64,000 bases of DNA from Gordonia sputi NBRC 100414 (lineage in GTDB: Bacteria; Actinomycetota; Actinomycetes; Mycobacteriales; Mycobacteriaceae). The notes beneath the pieces were generated by a model that made no database searches, was not told where the DNA came from, and was given only the letters and a program-made list of their open reading frames with translations. The translations under genes and the position numbers were made by a program. Below are positions 47,649 through 56,785 of the stretch, piece after piece. The DNA lies in NCBI RefSeq assembly GCF_000248055.1, contig NZ_BAFC01000093.1, positions 1-64,000 of the forward strand. The letters run 5' to 3'. Positions within the stretch are counted from its first letter, which is position 1. Each line of letters starts with the position of its first letter.

Positions 47649-48269
47649 TCACCAACCGTTGATGTGCAGTACATCGTCGAGCGGCTTGCGTTGTGCCGGC
47701 GCGAAGTCGGTGCCCTGCGTGTAGGCGACCGGTAGCAGCACGCCCTGGTGCACGCCGTCGGGAATGCCGAGCAGGTCGGCCACTTCTTGTTCGTACACGA
47801 GGTGCAGGGTGGTCCACGCAGAACCCAATCCGCGTGCACGCAGTGCGAGCATGAGGTTCCAGGCCCCCGGAAGCAACGATCCCCACACCCCTGCCTGGTT
47901 GCCTGTCGGCAGGTCAGCGCCCGTCTTGATCGCTCCCACTATCAACACCGGCACCTCGCCCATCACGTCGGCGAGGTACTGGGCGCTGGCGGCGACACGG
48001 CGGGCGGTGTCGGTCGACACTGTGCGCTGTGCCGAGTAGTCGGCGAACGAGCGGGCGTAATAGTCGGCGACCTGGCGCTTGAGGTCGGCGTCGGTGATGA
48101 CGATCCAATGCCACCCCTGCGCGTTCGACCCCGTCGGGGCCTGAATCGCGACCTCGAGTGCTTCACGGACGACCTCGATCGGAACAGGTCGCTCCAGGTC
48201 GAGGCGCTTGCGAACCGAACGGGTAGTCGTCAGCAGCTCATCGGGGTTCAGCGGCAGAAGGTCGGTCAT
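47649..48269 (-). CDS. Nitroreductase-family flavoprotein
   Basis: FMN-dependent oxidoreductase of 206 residues. Conserved parts are the N-terminal TTRSVRKRLDLERPV with the FMN-binding Arg, APTGSNAQGWHWIVITD, and SLLPGAWNLMLALRARGLGSAW. It is close in type to nitroreductases acting on nitroaromatics or enones; the physiological substrate is unknown. It begins 13 bases after the metI stop on the same strand, so it may be the last gene of the met operon transcript. Confidence 0.86.
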   Translation of the reverse strand: MTDLLPLNPDELLTTTRSVRKRLDLERPVPIEVVREALEVAIQAPTGSNAQGWHWIVITDADLKRQVADYYARSFADYSAQRTVSTDTARRVAASAQYLADVMGEVPVLIVGAIKTGADLPTGNQAGVWGSLLPGAWNLMLALRARGLGSAWTTLHLVYEQEVADLLGIPDGVHQGVLLPVAYTQGTDFAPAQRKPLDDVLHINGW

Positions 48270-48282
48270 CGTGCTCCTCGGG

Positions 48283-48969
48283 TCATCTGTGCCGTGCGCG
48301 GCGTGCCAGCCAGTTCCCAAAGTACTGGCCCACTTGCACCAGGATCACCAGGAGGGCGATCACCACGACGGTCAGTTTCCAGTCGAACTGCTGATAGCCG
48401 TACTGGAATGCGAAGTCGCCAAGACCCCCACCGCCGACGTACCCGGCCATTGCCGACATGTCGACGATGGCGACAAAGATGAAGGTGTAGCCGAGAACCA
48501 GCGGCGCAAACCCTTCGGGAACCACGACGGTCAGCAACGTACGCAACCGACTGGCACCAGACGCTCGCGCCGCTTCGACCACGCCCGGATCAACAGACAC
48601 AAGACTCTGTTCGACGACGCGCCCGATGACCACCATCGCCATCAGCGTCATCGGGAAGATCGCCGCCTCGGTACCGATGCGCGTGCCCATCACAGCTTTG
48701 GTGAGTGGGGCGATCGCGGTGATGAAAATGATGAACGGGATCGGACGGACGATATTCACAACGACGTTGAACCCGTTGAAGATCCACGCGTTGGACCAGA
48801 GATTTCCGGGGCTCGTCGCGTACAGGATCACTCCGATGACCAGCCCGAGCAGACCTCCGATCAGCAGCGTCACGCCGACGAGTTCGAATGTCTCCCAGAT
48901 GGATTGGATCAACAACGGCCGCAGCTCCGGCCCGAAGACCCGCGTGAAGCTCTCACCGTCGGCGAGCAC
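48283..48969 (-). CDS. metI: Methionine ABC transporter permease
   Basis: A 228-residue permease with five to six helices and the EAA loop VVEAARASGASRLRTLLTVVVPE. The NIVRPIPFIIFITAIAPLT and DMSAMAGYVGGGGLGDFA segments are characteristic of MetI. The GTG start lies 17 bases after the metN stop. Part of the metQ-metN-metI set for uptake of D/L-methionine. Confidence 0.9.
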   Translation of the reverse strand: MLADGESFTRVFGPELRPLLIQSIWETFELVGVTLLIGGLLGLVIGVILYATSPGNLWSNAWIFNGFNVVVNIVRPIPFIIFITAIAPLTKAVMGTRIGTEAAIFPMTLMAMVVIGRVVEQSLVSVDPGVVEAARASGASRLRTLLTVVVPEGFAPLVLGYTFIFVAIVDMSAMAGYVGGGGLGDFAFQYGYQQFDWKLTVVVIALLVILVQVGQYFGNWLARRARHR

Positions 48970-48986
48970 GAACGTCTAGGCGGCGG

Positions 48987-50081
48987 TCACTGCTGTGTCC
49001 CCTCGTGTACGACGACGCCGTCGATGCGCACCAGTTGCGCACGCGCGGCGTCGACCGACGTTGCGTCGCCGGTGATCTCGTAGGTCAATGCTCCGAACGG
49101 TCGGCCCGCGATGTCGCTGATGCCGCCCGCGATCACCGTCGACCGAGCGCCGTGTTCCGCGACGGCCGCGGGTAGGTCGAATGTGGCGTCCTGATGACCG
49201 CTAGCGGCAGCGTCGTCGCGCACCGACACGGTTGCGAGCAGTCCGGGGTGCCGGGCGCGCAGCGTCGCCAACGCATCGGCGTCCGGGACTCCCGCGACGG
49301 CGTGTCGCAACAGTCCTCGTGTGACGTCCGACGTGGGATGCTCGAAGACGGAGTACACATCTCCGTTGTCGACGAGCCGACCCCGATCGAGGACCGCGAC
49401 CGACTCGCACACGTCACGCACGACATCCATCTCGTGGGTGATCACGACGATCGTCGTACCGAGATCGGAGTTGATGCGCCGCAACAACTTCAGGGTGTCC
49501 GACGTCGTCTGCGGATCGAGCGCGCTCGTCGCCTCGTCGGCGATGAGAATCGACGGCGAGGTGGCGAGTGCTCGCGCGATTCCGACGCGCTGCTTCTGTC
49601 CGCCCGAGAGCGCTGCGGGCCATTGATCGGCCTTGTCGGCAATGCCAACGAAGTCGAGTAGCTCCTCGATTCGACTGCGCCGCTTGTCCTTCTGAAAGTG
49701 AGCGACCTTCAAAGCGAAGTCGACGTTGCCCGCCACGGTCCGCGAGTTGAACAGATTGAACTGCTGGAAGATCATGCCGATATCGGTACGCAGCCGGTTG
49801 AGCTCCCGCTCCGACGCCCGGCTGTGTTCTGCACCGTGCACGAATACCTGCCCGCCGGTTGGTCGTTCGAGACCGTTGATGAGCCTGGCGAGCGTCGACT
49901 TTCCCGCACCGGACGGACCGATGATCCCGACGATCTCCCCCGAGCGGACACTCAGATCGATCCCGTCGAGGACTTTCGGCCCCGACTTGTCGAAACGCTT
50001 TGAAACGCCGACGAAGTCGATCGCGGTGTCGGACCCCGCAGGTGAACCGAGGTCCGACGCCGCGTCGACGTCAGGAACCAT
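48987..50081 (-). CDS. metN: Methionine ABC transporter ATP-binding protein with NIL domain
   Basis: A 364-residue ATPase: Walker A GPSGAGKS (55-62), signature LSGGQKQR, Walker B LIADEATSALD, switch His in VITHEMDVV. The C-terminal NIL domain (about 285-360), which senses methionine and inhibits transport in this family, is present. The start overlaps the end of metQ by 11 bases. Confidence 0.92.
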   Translation of the reverse strand: MVPDVDAASDLGSPAGSDTAIDFVGVSKRFDKSGPKVLDGIDLSVRSGEIVGIIGPSGAGKSTLARLINGLERPTGGQVFVHGAEHSRASERELNRLRTDIGMIFQQFNLFNSRTVAGNVDFALKVAHFQKDKRRSRIEELLDFVGIADKADQWPAALSGGQKQRVGIARALATSPSILIADEATSALDPQTTSDTLKLLRRINSDLGTTIVVITHEMDVVRDVCESVAVLDRGRLVDNGDVYSVFEHPTSDVTRGLLRHAVAGVPDADALATLRARHPGLLATVSVRDDAAASGHQDATFDLPAAVAEHGARSTVIAGGISDIAGRPFGALTYEITGDATSVDAARAQLVRIDGVVVHEGTQQ

Positions 50082-50943
50082 TGGTGTTGACGGACGCTTG
50101 CAGGTCCTTCGTCGTCTGTTGGAGATCGGAAGCCGAATTGTCCTTGATCACACCGCTATCGCCGAGTGAACGCTTGACGGCGGCGATCACCTCGGGGTCG
50201 TGGTAGATCTTCACCAGCTTCGCGTAGGTGGGGTTGTCCTTGTCGTCGTTGCGGGCGACGAACGCGTTGATGTACGGCTTGGCCCCGGCCGAGTTTGGAT
50301 CGTCGGACGCGATGATCTGGTCCTTGGTCAGCTTCGCCGACGTCGCGTAGTTGTTGTTGACGATCGCGGCGTCGACCGAATCCAGATTTGCCGCTGTCTG
50401 ACCGGCGTCGACGGCGATGACCTTCACCTTCGACTTGCCCTGGTCGATGTCGGCGAGGGTCGAGAACGCATTGCCCGGCTTGGTGAGCGTGATCAAGCCC
50501 GCCTGCTCGAGAACCAGTAGTCCGCGCGCCTGGTTGGTCGGGTCATTGGGGATCGCGACCTGCCCACCCTGGGGGATCTCCGACACCGACTTGTGCTTGG
50601 TCGAGTACAGCGGCAACGGGTAGACGGCCGTCGCGCCGATCGGCACCAGGTTCTGCTTGTTCTTCGCGTTGTACGTGGCGAGGTAGAGCAGGTGCTGGAA
50701 CTCGTTGAGGTTGAGTTCACCCTCTGCGAGAGCAGGATTGGGCTGGTTGTAGTCGGTGAAGTTCACCAGCTCGACATCGATGCCCTGCGCAGAAGCCTTC
50801 TGCTTGAACACATTCCAGTATTCCTCGGACGCGTCGGCGACACCGATCTTGACCTTCGACGAGTCGTCGTCGCCACCACAGGCCGTCAGCACCGCCCCAC
50901 CGAACACGAGCAACAACAAGACGGCGAGAACTTTCGACCGCAC
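50071..50943 (-). CDS. metQ: Methionine-binding lipoprotein
   Basis: NlpA/MetQ-type substrate-binding lipoprotein, 290 residues. Signal with lipobox LTAC, lipidated Cys22. Family segments: KIGVADASEEYWNVFK, LNLNEFQHLLYL, QVAIPNDPTNQARGLLVLE, DAAIVNNNYA. First gene of the metQNI operon. I looked for a SAM riboswitch or S-box in the 160-base leader and did not see one. Confidence 0.92.
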   Translation of the reverse strand: MRSKVLAVLLLLVFGGAVLTACGGDDDSSKVKIGVADASEEYWNVFKQKASAQGIDVELVNFTDYNQPNPALAEGELNLNEFQHLLYLATYNAKNKQNLVPIGATAVYPLPLYSTKHKSVSEIPQGGQVAIPNDPTNQARGLLVLEQAGLITLTKPGNAFSTLADIDQGKSKVKVIAVDAGQTAANLDSVDAAIVNNNYATSAKLTKDQIIASDDPNSAGAKPYINAFVARNDDKDNPTYAKLVKIYHDPEVIAAVKRSLGDSGVIKDNSASDLQQTTKDLQASVNTNGS

Positions 50944-51106
50944 GACGACCTCCGCGAATCACAATCGACACTGATCTGACTCTGCAAAACGCTAATGCCC
51001 GCACACCAGGCTTCCGACCACACGCCGATGTCACGATCATCACCCACCGTGCGGACCTGCGGATTCGACGCGTCGTCGAATTGTGTTCACGATGAACCGA
51101 ATTGGC

Positions 51107-53158
51107 TCACTCGACGAACCCGCCCGCTGTCAGATGCTCGAGCAGGCCCTCGGTGAGTGGCAGCGCGCGCATCTCGTCGACCGTGAACCATCCGGCGTCA
51201 GCCGCATCGTCGGCGGCCCGCACCGTGCCACCGACCGCGACCGCGACGTAATCGTGGATTTCGAAGACCCCTCCCCTGCCGTCGGGGATGTCGACCACCC
51301 ATGCCTTGGCACCGACCTCGACGTCGAGTCCGGTCTCCTCCGCGATCTCGCGGATCACCGCCGCGACGAGCGTGTCCGCGTCGTCACGGGGTCCGTAGGG
51401 ACCGACGGCGTCGACCGGATCGACCTTGCCGCCGGGCACCGTCCACCGGCCGGCTTGAGGGTCGCGAAGTCGCTGCACGAGAAGAAATCGTCCGTCGTCG
51501 TCGCGAATGATCGCACCGACGGCGAGTATCCGACGCCCGCGCTTGTCTGCCGAATGACGCACGCGCCGTTGATGATCGGGCATGAGCCCCGCCAACACCC
51601 GGCCGATACTCGCGCGGAGGTCGCCAGCTGCGTCGGCTCCCCAGCGCACGATCTCGTCGATCTCACCGTGTGCGGCGAGGTCGGTGGCCGCAATACCCTG
51701 TGCCGCAGCGAGTTCTGGTGCGTGCTCCGTGTCACGATGCACGATGACACTCGCGCCCTCCGGCGGCAGAGGCGACAGCCACGCGTCGTGCGCGGCGAGT
51801 CGACGATCTGTCGGGAACAACGCGAGCGCCGCACCACCCGCCCCCTCCCCGAGCAGCACCGACACCGTTGGCCGTGGCACAGCGATGAGATCTGCCAGAC
51901 AGAGCGCGATCTCACGCGCGAGACCACCCTCTTCGGCGTCGACGGACAGGTCGGCGCCGGGTGTGTCGATCACCGTGACGACGGGCAGGCGCAGTTCGGT
52001 CGCCAACGCCAGACCTCGCCGGGCGACCCGCAGGTCAGCGGGGCCGATCAGCCGACCGTCGGCCTGCACTGCCCTGTCCTGCCCGATCACCACGGCCGTC
52101 GTTTGCCCGAATCGACTCAGCGCCAGCACAATTGGACCGGTGTCGTGGATCACGGCGGTGCCGGAATCGAGCAGCAGCGCGCGCAGCCCGCGACGACCTG
52201 CGGCGCGCGTCGCCAGCACGCTGGGCCAGGTCTCGACAAGCTCGACCAGCGGAGATGGGGCGTCGACCGGCGGGGATGGATCGTCGACCGGCGGGGATGG
52301 ATCGTCGACCGGCGGGGATGAGGCGTCGACCGGCGGGGATGAGGTCTCGACTGGCGGGGATGAGGTCTCGACCGGCGGGGATGAGGTCTCGACAAGCTCG
52401 ACCGACGAAGATGAGGCGTCGACCGGCAGGGATGGGGCGTCGACCAGCGGAGATGAGGCCTCGACCGGCAGATCAGCAGGCTCACCGAGCAATGCGACGA
52501 CCTCGGCTACGCGGCCGGGGAGTTCGCCCAGCGGCACGATGGCGTCGATGATGCCGTGGGCGGCCAGGTTCTCCGACACCTGCACGCCGTCGGGAAAGGG
52601 CTTGTGGTGCAGGCCTTCGTAGACTCGTGGTCCCAGGAACCCGATCAGCGCACCGGGTTCGGCCCAGGTGATGTGCCCCAGAGAACCCCACGAGGCGAAC
52701 ACCCCGCCGGTGGTCGGGTTGCGCAGATACACGAGGTACGGCAACCCCGCTCGTCGGTGACTGCCGACCACCTCGGCGATCGACGCCATCTGCAGGAAAG
52801 CGGCCGTGCCCTCCTGCATTCGAGTGCCACCGGAAGCGGGCAGTGCCAGCACCGGAAGTCGCTCACGTGTCGCGCGTCGAACAGCGTTGACCACACGCTC
52901 ACCGGCGGCGCGCCCGATCGATCCCCCCAGGAACCCGAATTCGCTGACAACCAACACAATCGGAGCGCCGGAGATCACTCCGACACCGGTGATCACCGAC
53001 TCGTCGGTACCGGTTCGCTTGCGTGCACGCCCCAACGCCGCGGCGTAGTCCCGGTCGAGCGCAACGTAGCTGGGCGCTTCGTCCCAGGACTGCCAGGTGC
53101 CGTCGTCGACGAGTGAAGTCACCAGTTCTACTACCGTCACTCCCACCGACTCAGCCAC
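51107..53158 (-). CDS. AccD3-like carboxyltransferase fused to a Nudix hydrolase
   Basis: A 683-residue fusion. Residues 1-225 are the N-terminal and about 315-525 the C-terminal half of an acetyl-CoA carboxyltransferase of the AccD3 kind (VSEFGFLGGSIGRAAGERV; ALPASGGTRMQEG; VTVIDTPGADLS; LLGEGAGGAALAL). Residues 231-310 are a Ser/Pro/Val/Asp linker in seven-residue periods encoded by the dispersed repeat. Residues 543-680 are a Nudix domain: GGKVDPVD...VIREIAEETG, with about ten extra residues inside the Nudix box. No biotin subunit is adjacent; activity of either part is untested. GTG start is likely but later GTGs are possible. Confidence 0.85.
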   Translation of the reverse strand: MAESVGVTVVELVTSLVDDGTWQSWDEAPSYVALDRDYAAALGRARKRTGTDESVITGVGVISGAPIVLVVSEFGFLGGSIGRAAGERVVNAVRRATRERLPVLALPASGGTRMQEGTAAFLQMASIAEVVGSHRRAGLPYLVYLRNPTTGGVFASWGSLGHITWAEPGALIGFLGPRVYEGLHHKPFPDGVQVSENLAAHGIIDAIVPLGELPGRVAEVVALLGEPADLPVEASSPLVDAPSLPVDASSSSVELVETSSPPVETSSPPVETSSPPVDASSPPVDDPSPPVDDPSPPVDAPSPLVELVETWPSVLATRAAGRRGLRALLLDSGTAVIHDTGPIVLALSRFGQTTAVVIGQDRAVQADGRLIGPADLRVARRGLALATELRLPVVTVIDTPGADLSVDAEEGGLAREIALCLADLIAVPRPTVSVLLGEGAGGAALALFPTDRRLAAHDAWLSPLPPEGASVIVHRDTEHAPELAAAQGIAATDLAAHGEIDEIVRWGADAAGDLRASIGRVLAGLMPDHQRRVRHSADKRGRRILAVGAIIRDDDGRFLLVQRLRDPQAGRWTVPGGKVDPVDAVGPYGPRDDADTLVAAVIREIAEETGLDVEVGAKAWVVDIPDGRGGVFEIHDYVAVAVGGTVRAADDAADAGWFTVDEMRALPLTEGLLEHLTAGGFVE
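52229..52468. repeat. 21-bp repeat array inside the AccD3-Nudix gene
   Basis: About ten 21-base units (GTCGACCGGCGGGGATGAG variants) are bounded or interrupted by two full GGTCTCGACAAGCTCGACC cores (52229-52247 and 52385-52403). Every unit is seven codons, so the frame is kept. Encodes repeats like SSPPVDA and SSPPVET. Confidence 0.9.
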
Positions 53159-53185
53159 CTCACCAACGCTAGTCTTCGACCAGGC

Positions 53186-53236
53186 CTCAGCGGGTGAAGA
53201 ACCTCGGCGGGTGAAGAACCTCAGCGGGTGAAGAAC
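53186..53236. repeat. 17-bp tandem repeat, three copies, at the RDD gene end
   Basis: Units at 53186-53202, 53203-53219 and 53220-53236 (one base change), followed by a fourth truncated copy that contains the stop codon of the RDD gene. The array lies in its 3' flank, upstream of the AccD3-Nudix start. Confidence 0.85.
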
Positions 53237-53237
53237 C

Positions 53238-53798
53238 TCAGCGCGAGTACACGACTCGCGTCCGCAGGATCAGGTCGGCAACCGAGCGTCGCTTGGTGTC
53301 GACGCCGGCCCACAGCAGTCCGATGGCGAAGAACACGCAGATCGCGGCCCGAATCACAGCCACCGATGGCCGCACACGGCCTCCCTTGCGATTCACCACC
53401 CGGATGCCCATCACGACGCTCCCCAGCGTGCGCCCGGACACCGCCCAACACGTCGCGAGGTAAATGATCGACACGACGACGAATGCACCGACCGTGAAGA
53501 ACCCGTTGGTGCTCGGCATCGAAAAGTCGTGGACGTTGTAGAGCAGTCGGGCCATCACGACGCCCAGGTAGATGGCACTCATGATGACCAGCACGACGAT
53601 CAGGTCGAGCACCGCACCCACTCCGCGACTCACGATGCCCGCCGACTTCGAGGTGTCGTGCACCGCGTGGGCCTTGGTCTTTCTGGCCTCTGAGCGAGCG
53701 GCGTGCTCGTCGGCGGCAGTGTCAGAGGGATCGCCGCCGTCGGGCTCATGGTGCGAATCGGATTCGGACGAATCCCGTTGGGGCTCAGTCACGCTCAC
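53238..53798 (-). CDS. RDD-family membrane protein
   Basis: A 186-residue protein. A charged 50-residue N-terminus precedes an RDD domain: SRGVGAVLDLIVV with the Arg/Asp signature, GRTLGSVVMGIRVVNRKGGR, and RRSVADLILRTRVV at the C-terminus. About three helices. Function of RDD proteins varies (ion exchange, osmolyte); none can be chosen here. GTG start overlaps the end of the upstream nonapeptide-repeat gene by 14 bases, implying co-expression. Confidence 0.83.
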   Translation of the reverse strand: MSVTEPQRDSSESDSHHEPDGGDPSDTAADEHAARSEARKTKAHAVHDTSKSAGIVSRGVGAVLDLIVVLVIMSAIYLGVVMARLLYNVHDFSMPSTNGFFTVGAFVVVSIIYLATCWAVSGRTLGSVVMGIRVVNRKGGRVRPSVAVIRAAICVFFAIGLLWAGVDTKRRSVADLILRTRVVYSR

Positions 53799-54567
53799 CG
53801 GATTCCACCTCCGCGGCCACGCGTCGGCGCAGCAGCCGGCCGACCATGACGGCGACGGCGTCGTCGGCGCGTTCGCTGGTGCTGCGTACGTCGGTCATCA
53901 CGTCGGCGGTGACCGACGTGCTCGCCTCGCGGATGATCCCGGGAAGGTCGACGCCGTCGATGATGACGTCGGCGAGTCCGATGAGGTCGACGCGGTTGAT
54001 CACGGCGTCGACGTCCACATGCGAGACGGCACGGTCGAGGTCGACGGTGTCGATGATCGCGTCCAGGTCGACGGTCGCGATCACCGCCTCGATGTCGACG
54101 CGCGCGATTGCAGCGTCGAGGTCCACCCGAGCGACCGCAGCGTCAAGATCGACCCGCGCGACCGCGGCGTCGAGATCCACTCGCGCGACGGCGGCGTCGA
54201 GATCGACACGCGCGACAATGGCGTCGAGGTCAAGAAGGTCGACGATCGCGTTCATGTCGACCGACGCGATGATCTTGTCGAGGTCGACGTTGTCGAGCAC
54301 CAGCGCGGTGAGGTCGATCTCGGACGTGAACACGTCGACGATCTCGCGGATCAGCGCACCCATGCCCGACTGCACACCGGCCGTTGCCAACACACCCGCA
54401 GAGTCGACGACGTTGTGCGCGGACCGTCGTACATCACGAACGACCGAACCTGCCACGGGGACATGCTCGGCGACGTCGAACATCGCCGACGCGGCGCGGA
54501 ACGGGAGCTTCAGCACGCCCAGGACAGGAGTCCGGTCCCCGCCAGCCGCCGTGGCATCGTTGGTCAC
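53785..54567 (-). CDS. Nonapeptide-repeat protein of unknown function
   Basis: A 260-residue protein, no signal peptide or clear membrane helix. From residue 94 to 201, Val/Leu-Asp pairs recur every nine residues without a gap (94, 103, 112 and so on to 193): twelve units of consensus ARVDLDAAV. The regular pattern fits a solenoid or amphipathic rod. The N-terminus has helices (LPFRAASAMFDVAEHVPVAG), the C-terminus is basic then acidic. GATAAT lies 6 bases before the GTG, fitting a leaderless start. It overlaps the RDD gene, so the product may act at the membrane with it. Confidence 0.75.
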   Translation of the reverse strand: MTNDATAAGGDRTPVLGVLKLPFRAASAMFDVAEHVPVAGSVVRDVRRSAHNVVDSAGVLATAGVQSGMGALIREIVDVFTSEIDLTALVLDNVDLDKIIASVDMNAIVDLLDLDAIVARVDLDAAVARVDLDAAVARVDLDAAVARVDLDAAIARVDIEAVIATVDLDAIIDTVDLDRAVSHVDVDAVINRVDLIGLADVIIDGVDLPGIIREASTSVTADVMTDVRSTSERADDAVAVMVGRLLRRRVAAEVESGERD

Positions 54568-54648
54568 CCGAGCATTATCCCACCCGGGCGACCGGAGCAC
54601 CCTGACAACAAGGACTCCTCCGAAACACGAAACCCGCACCAACAAGAA

Positions 54649-54681
54649 ACCCCCGGTGACGCGGAGGGCGTCACCGGGGGT
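54649..54681 (-). terminator. Rho-independent terminator of sucCD
   Basis: Arms ACCCCCGGTGACGC and GCGTCACCGGGGGT form a perfect 14-bp stem with a 5-base loop, 23 bases after the sucD stop. On the sucD strand it is followed by TTTCTTGTT. Confidence 0.88.
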
Positions 54682-54704
54682 GTGAATAATCGCGAACTAC
54701 GCGG

Positions 54705-55607
54705 TCACAGATTCTCGTAGAGCTCGCGGGCCAGCTTGGCGGTCTCGCTCGGCGTCTTGCCGACCTTCACGCCTGCCGCCTCGAGGGCTTCCTTCTTCGC
54801 CTGAGCGGTGCCGGAGCTGCCCGACACGATCGCGCCCGCGTGACCCATCGTCTTGCCCTCGGGGGCGGTGAAGCCCGCGACGTAGCCGACGACCGGCTTG
54901 GAGACGTTGGCCTTGATGTAGTCGGCTGCGCGCTCCTCGGCGTCGCCGCCGATCTCGCCGATCATCACGATGACCTTGGTGTCGGGGTCCTTCTCGAAGG
55001 CCTCGATGGCGTCGATGTGCGTCGTGCCGATGACCGGGTCGCCGCCGATGCCGATGGCGGTCGAGAAGCCGAGGTCACGCAGCTCATACATCATCTGGTA
55101 GGTCAGGGTTCCCGACTTCGAGACGAGGCCGATCGGACCCTTGCCGGTGATGTTGGCAGGCGTGATGCCGACCAACGACTCCTCCGGCGTGATGATGCCC
55201 GGACAGTTCGGTCCGATGATGCGGGTCTTGGCGCCCTTGTCGACGTTGTAGGCCCACGCGTACGCGGTGTCCTGCACGGGAACGCCCTCGGTGATGACGA
55301 CGAGCAGCGGGATCTCCGCGTCGATCGCCTCGATGATGGCGTCCTTGGAGAACTTCGGCGGCACGAACGCGATCGACGTGTCGGCTCCGGTCTTCTCGAT
55401 CGCCTCGGCGACAGATCCGAAGACCGGCAACTCGATGTCGTTGCCGTCCTTGTCCTTGTGGGTGACGGTGGTGCCGGCCTTGCGCGCGTTGACACCGCCG
55501 ACGACGTTGGTGCCCGCCTTGAGCATCAGCGCGGTGTGCTTGGTGCCCTCACCGCCGGTGATGCCCTGGACGATGACCTTGTTGTCTTTGTTCAGAAAGA
55601 TCGACAT
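54705..55607 (-). CDS. sucD: Succinyl-CoA synthetase alpha subunit
   Basis: TCA-cycle enzyme subunit, 300 residues. CoA-binding Rossmann region ([21 protein letters not shown]), [11 protein letters not shown], and the phosphorylated His256 in GHAGAIVSG. The open frame continues upstream, but homology begins at this ATG, 14 bases after the sucC stop. Forms the ligase with SucC; substrate-level ATP or GTP formation from succinyl-CoA. Confidence 0.97.
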   Translation of the reverse strand: MSIFLNKDNKVIVQGITGGEGTKHTALMLKAGTNVVGGVNARKAGTTVTHKDKDGNDIELPVFGSVAEAIEKTGADTSIAFVPPKFSKDAIIEAIDAEIPLLVVITEGVPVQDTAYAWAYNVDKGAKTRIIGPNCPGIITPEESLVGITPANITGKGPIGLVSKSGTLTYQMMYELRDLGFSTAIGIGGDPVIGTTHIDAIEAFEKDPDTKVIVMIGEIGGDAEERAADYIKANVSKPVVGYVAGFTAPEGKTMGHAGAIVSGSSGTAQAKKEALEAAGVKVGKTPSETAKLARELYENL

Positions 55608-55621
55608 TGATTCGTCGCCCC

Positions 55622-56785
55622 TTACTTGCTCGCCAGTTCGGCAGCCTTGTCGGCGCCTGCGTCCATCGTTTCGGCGAGCGTCACCAGGGGGTGATTCGCA
55701 TCGGCCAGGATCTTGCGGCCTTCTTCGACCTTGTTGCCGTCGAGGCGGACCACCAGAGGCTTGTCGGCCTCGTCGCCGAGCTTGTTGAGCGCTCCCACGA
55801 TGCCGTTGGCCACCGCGTCGCACGCGGTGATGCCGCCGAAGACGTTCACGAACACGCTCTTGACCTGCTCGTCTCCGAGGATGACGTCGAGACCGGCAGC
55901 CATGACCTCGGCCGACGCGCCGCCGCCGATGTCGAGGAAGTTGGCAGGCTTGACGCCGTTGTGGTTCTCACCCGCGTAGGCGACGACGTCGAGCGTGCTC
56001 ATCACGAGTCCCGCGCCGTTGCCGATGATTCCGACCTGGCCGTCGAGCTTGACGTAGTTGAGGTCGTTCTCCTTGGCCTTCTGCTCGAGAGGATCGGTGG
56101 CGTCCTTGTCCTCGAACTCGGCGTGGTCGGGGTGACGGAAGTCGGCGTTCTCGTCGAGTGTCACCTTGCCGTCGAGGGCGAGGATCTGATCGTCGGGGGT
56201 GCGGACCAGCGGATTGACCTCGACCAGCGTGGCGTCTTCTGCGACGAAGACCTCCCACAGCTTGGCGATGGTCACGGCAGCGGCGTCGAGCACCTCGGCG
56301 GGCAGGTGGCCCTGCTCGGCAATCGATCGCGCGGTGGCGATGTCGACACCCTTGACGGCGTCGACGGGCACCTTGGCCAGCCGCTCCGGCTTGGTCGCTG
56401 CGACTTCTTCGATCTCCATGCCGCCCTCGACCGAGCACATCGCCAGGTAAGTGCGGTTGGCGCGATCGAGAAGGAAGGAGATGTAGTACTCCTCGGCGAT
56501 GTCGCTGGCTTCCGCGACGAGGAGTTTCTTGACGATGTGCCCCTTGATGTCGAGGCCCAGGATGTTTTCTGCGTTGGTCTGCGCGTCGTCAGGGGTCGCG
56601 GCGTACTTCACGCCGCCTGCCTTGCCACGTCCGCCGGTCTTGACCTGCGCCTTGATCATCACGGGCTTGCCGATTTCCTCGGCGATCGCTCGTGCATCGG
56701 TGGCGGAGTCGGTGACCCGACCGGGTGTGGTGGGAACCCCATGCTTGGCGAACAGTTCCTTCGCCTGGTATTCGAAGAGATCCAT
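55622..56785 (-). CDS. sucC: Succinyl-CoA synthetase beta subunit
   Basis: ATP-grasp subunit of 387 residues. [18 protein letters not shown] start, [16 protein letters not shown] nucleotide-binding loop, LVEVNPL metal site, and [12 protein letters not shown] and VFGGITACD in the succinate-binding part. First gene of sucCD, with GGTGAG before the ATG. Confidence 0.97.
   Translation of the reverse strand: MDLFEYQAKELFAKHGVPTTPGRVTDSATDARAIAEEIGKPVMIKAQVKTGGRGKAGGVKYAATPDDAQTNAENILGLDIKGHIVKKLLVAEASDIAEEYYISFLLDRANRTYLAMCSVEGGMEIEEVAATKPERLAKVPVDAVKGVDIATARSIAEQGHLPAEVLDAAAVTIAKLWEVFVAEDATLVEVNPLVRTPDDQILALDGKVTLDENADFRHPDHAEFEDKDATDPLEQKAKENDLNYVKLDGQVGIIGNGAGLVMSTLDVVAYAGENHNGVKPANFLDIGGGASAEVMAAGLDVILGDEQVKSVFVNVFGGITACDAVANGIVGALNKLGDEADKPLVVRLDGNKVEEGRKILADANHPLVTLAETMDAGADKAAELASK

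Noticed and set aside
50944-51106. SAM riboswitch before metQ
   Set aside because: No S-box-like conserved core or terminator/antiterminator pair could be found in the short leader.
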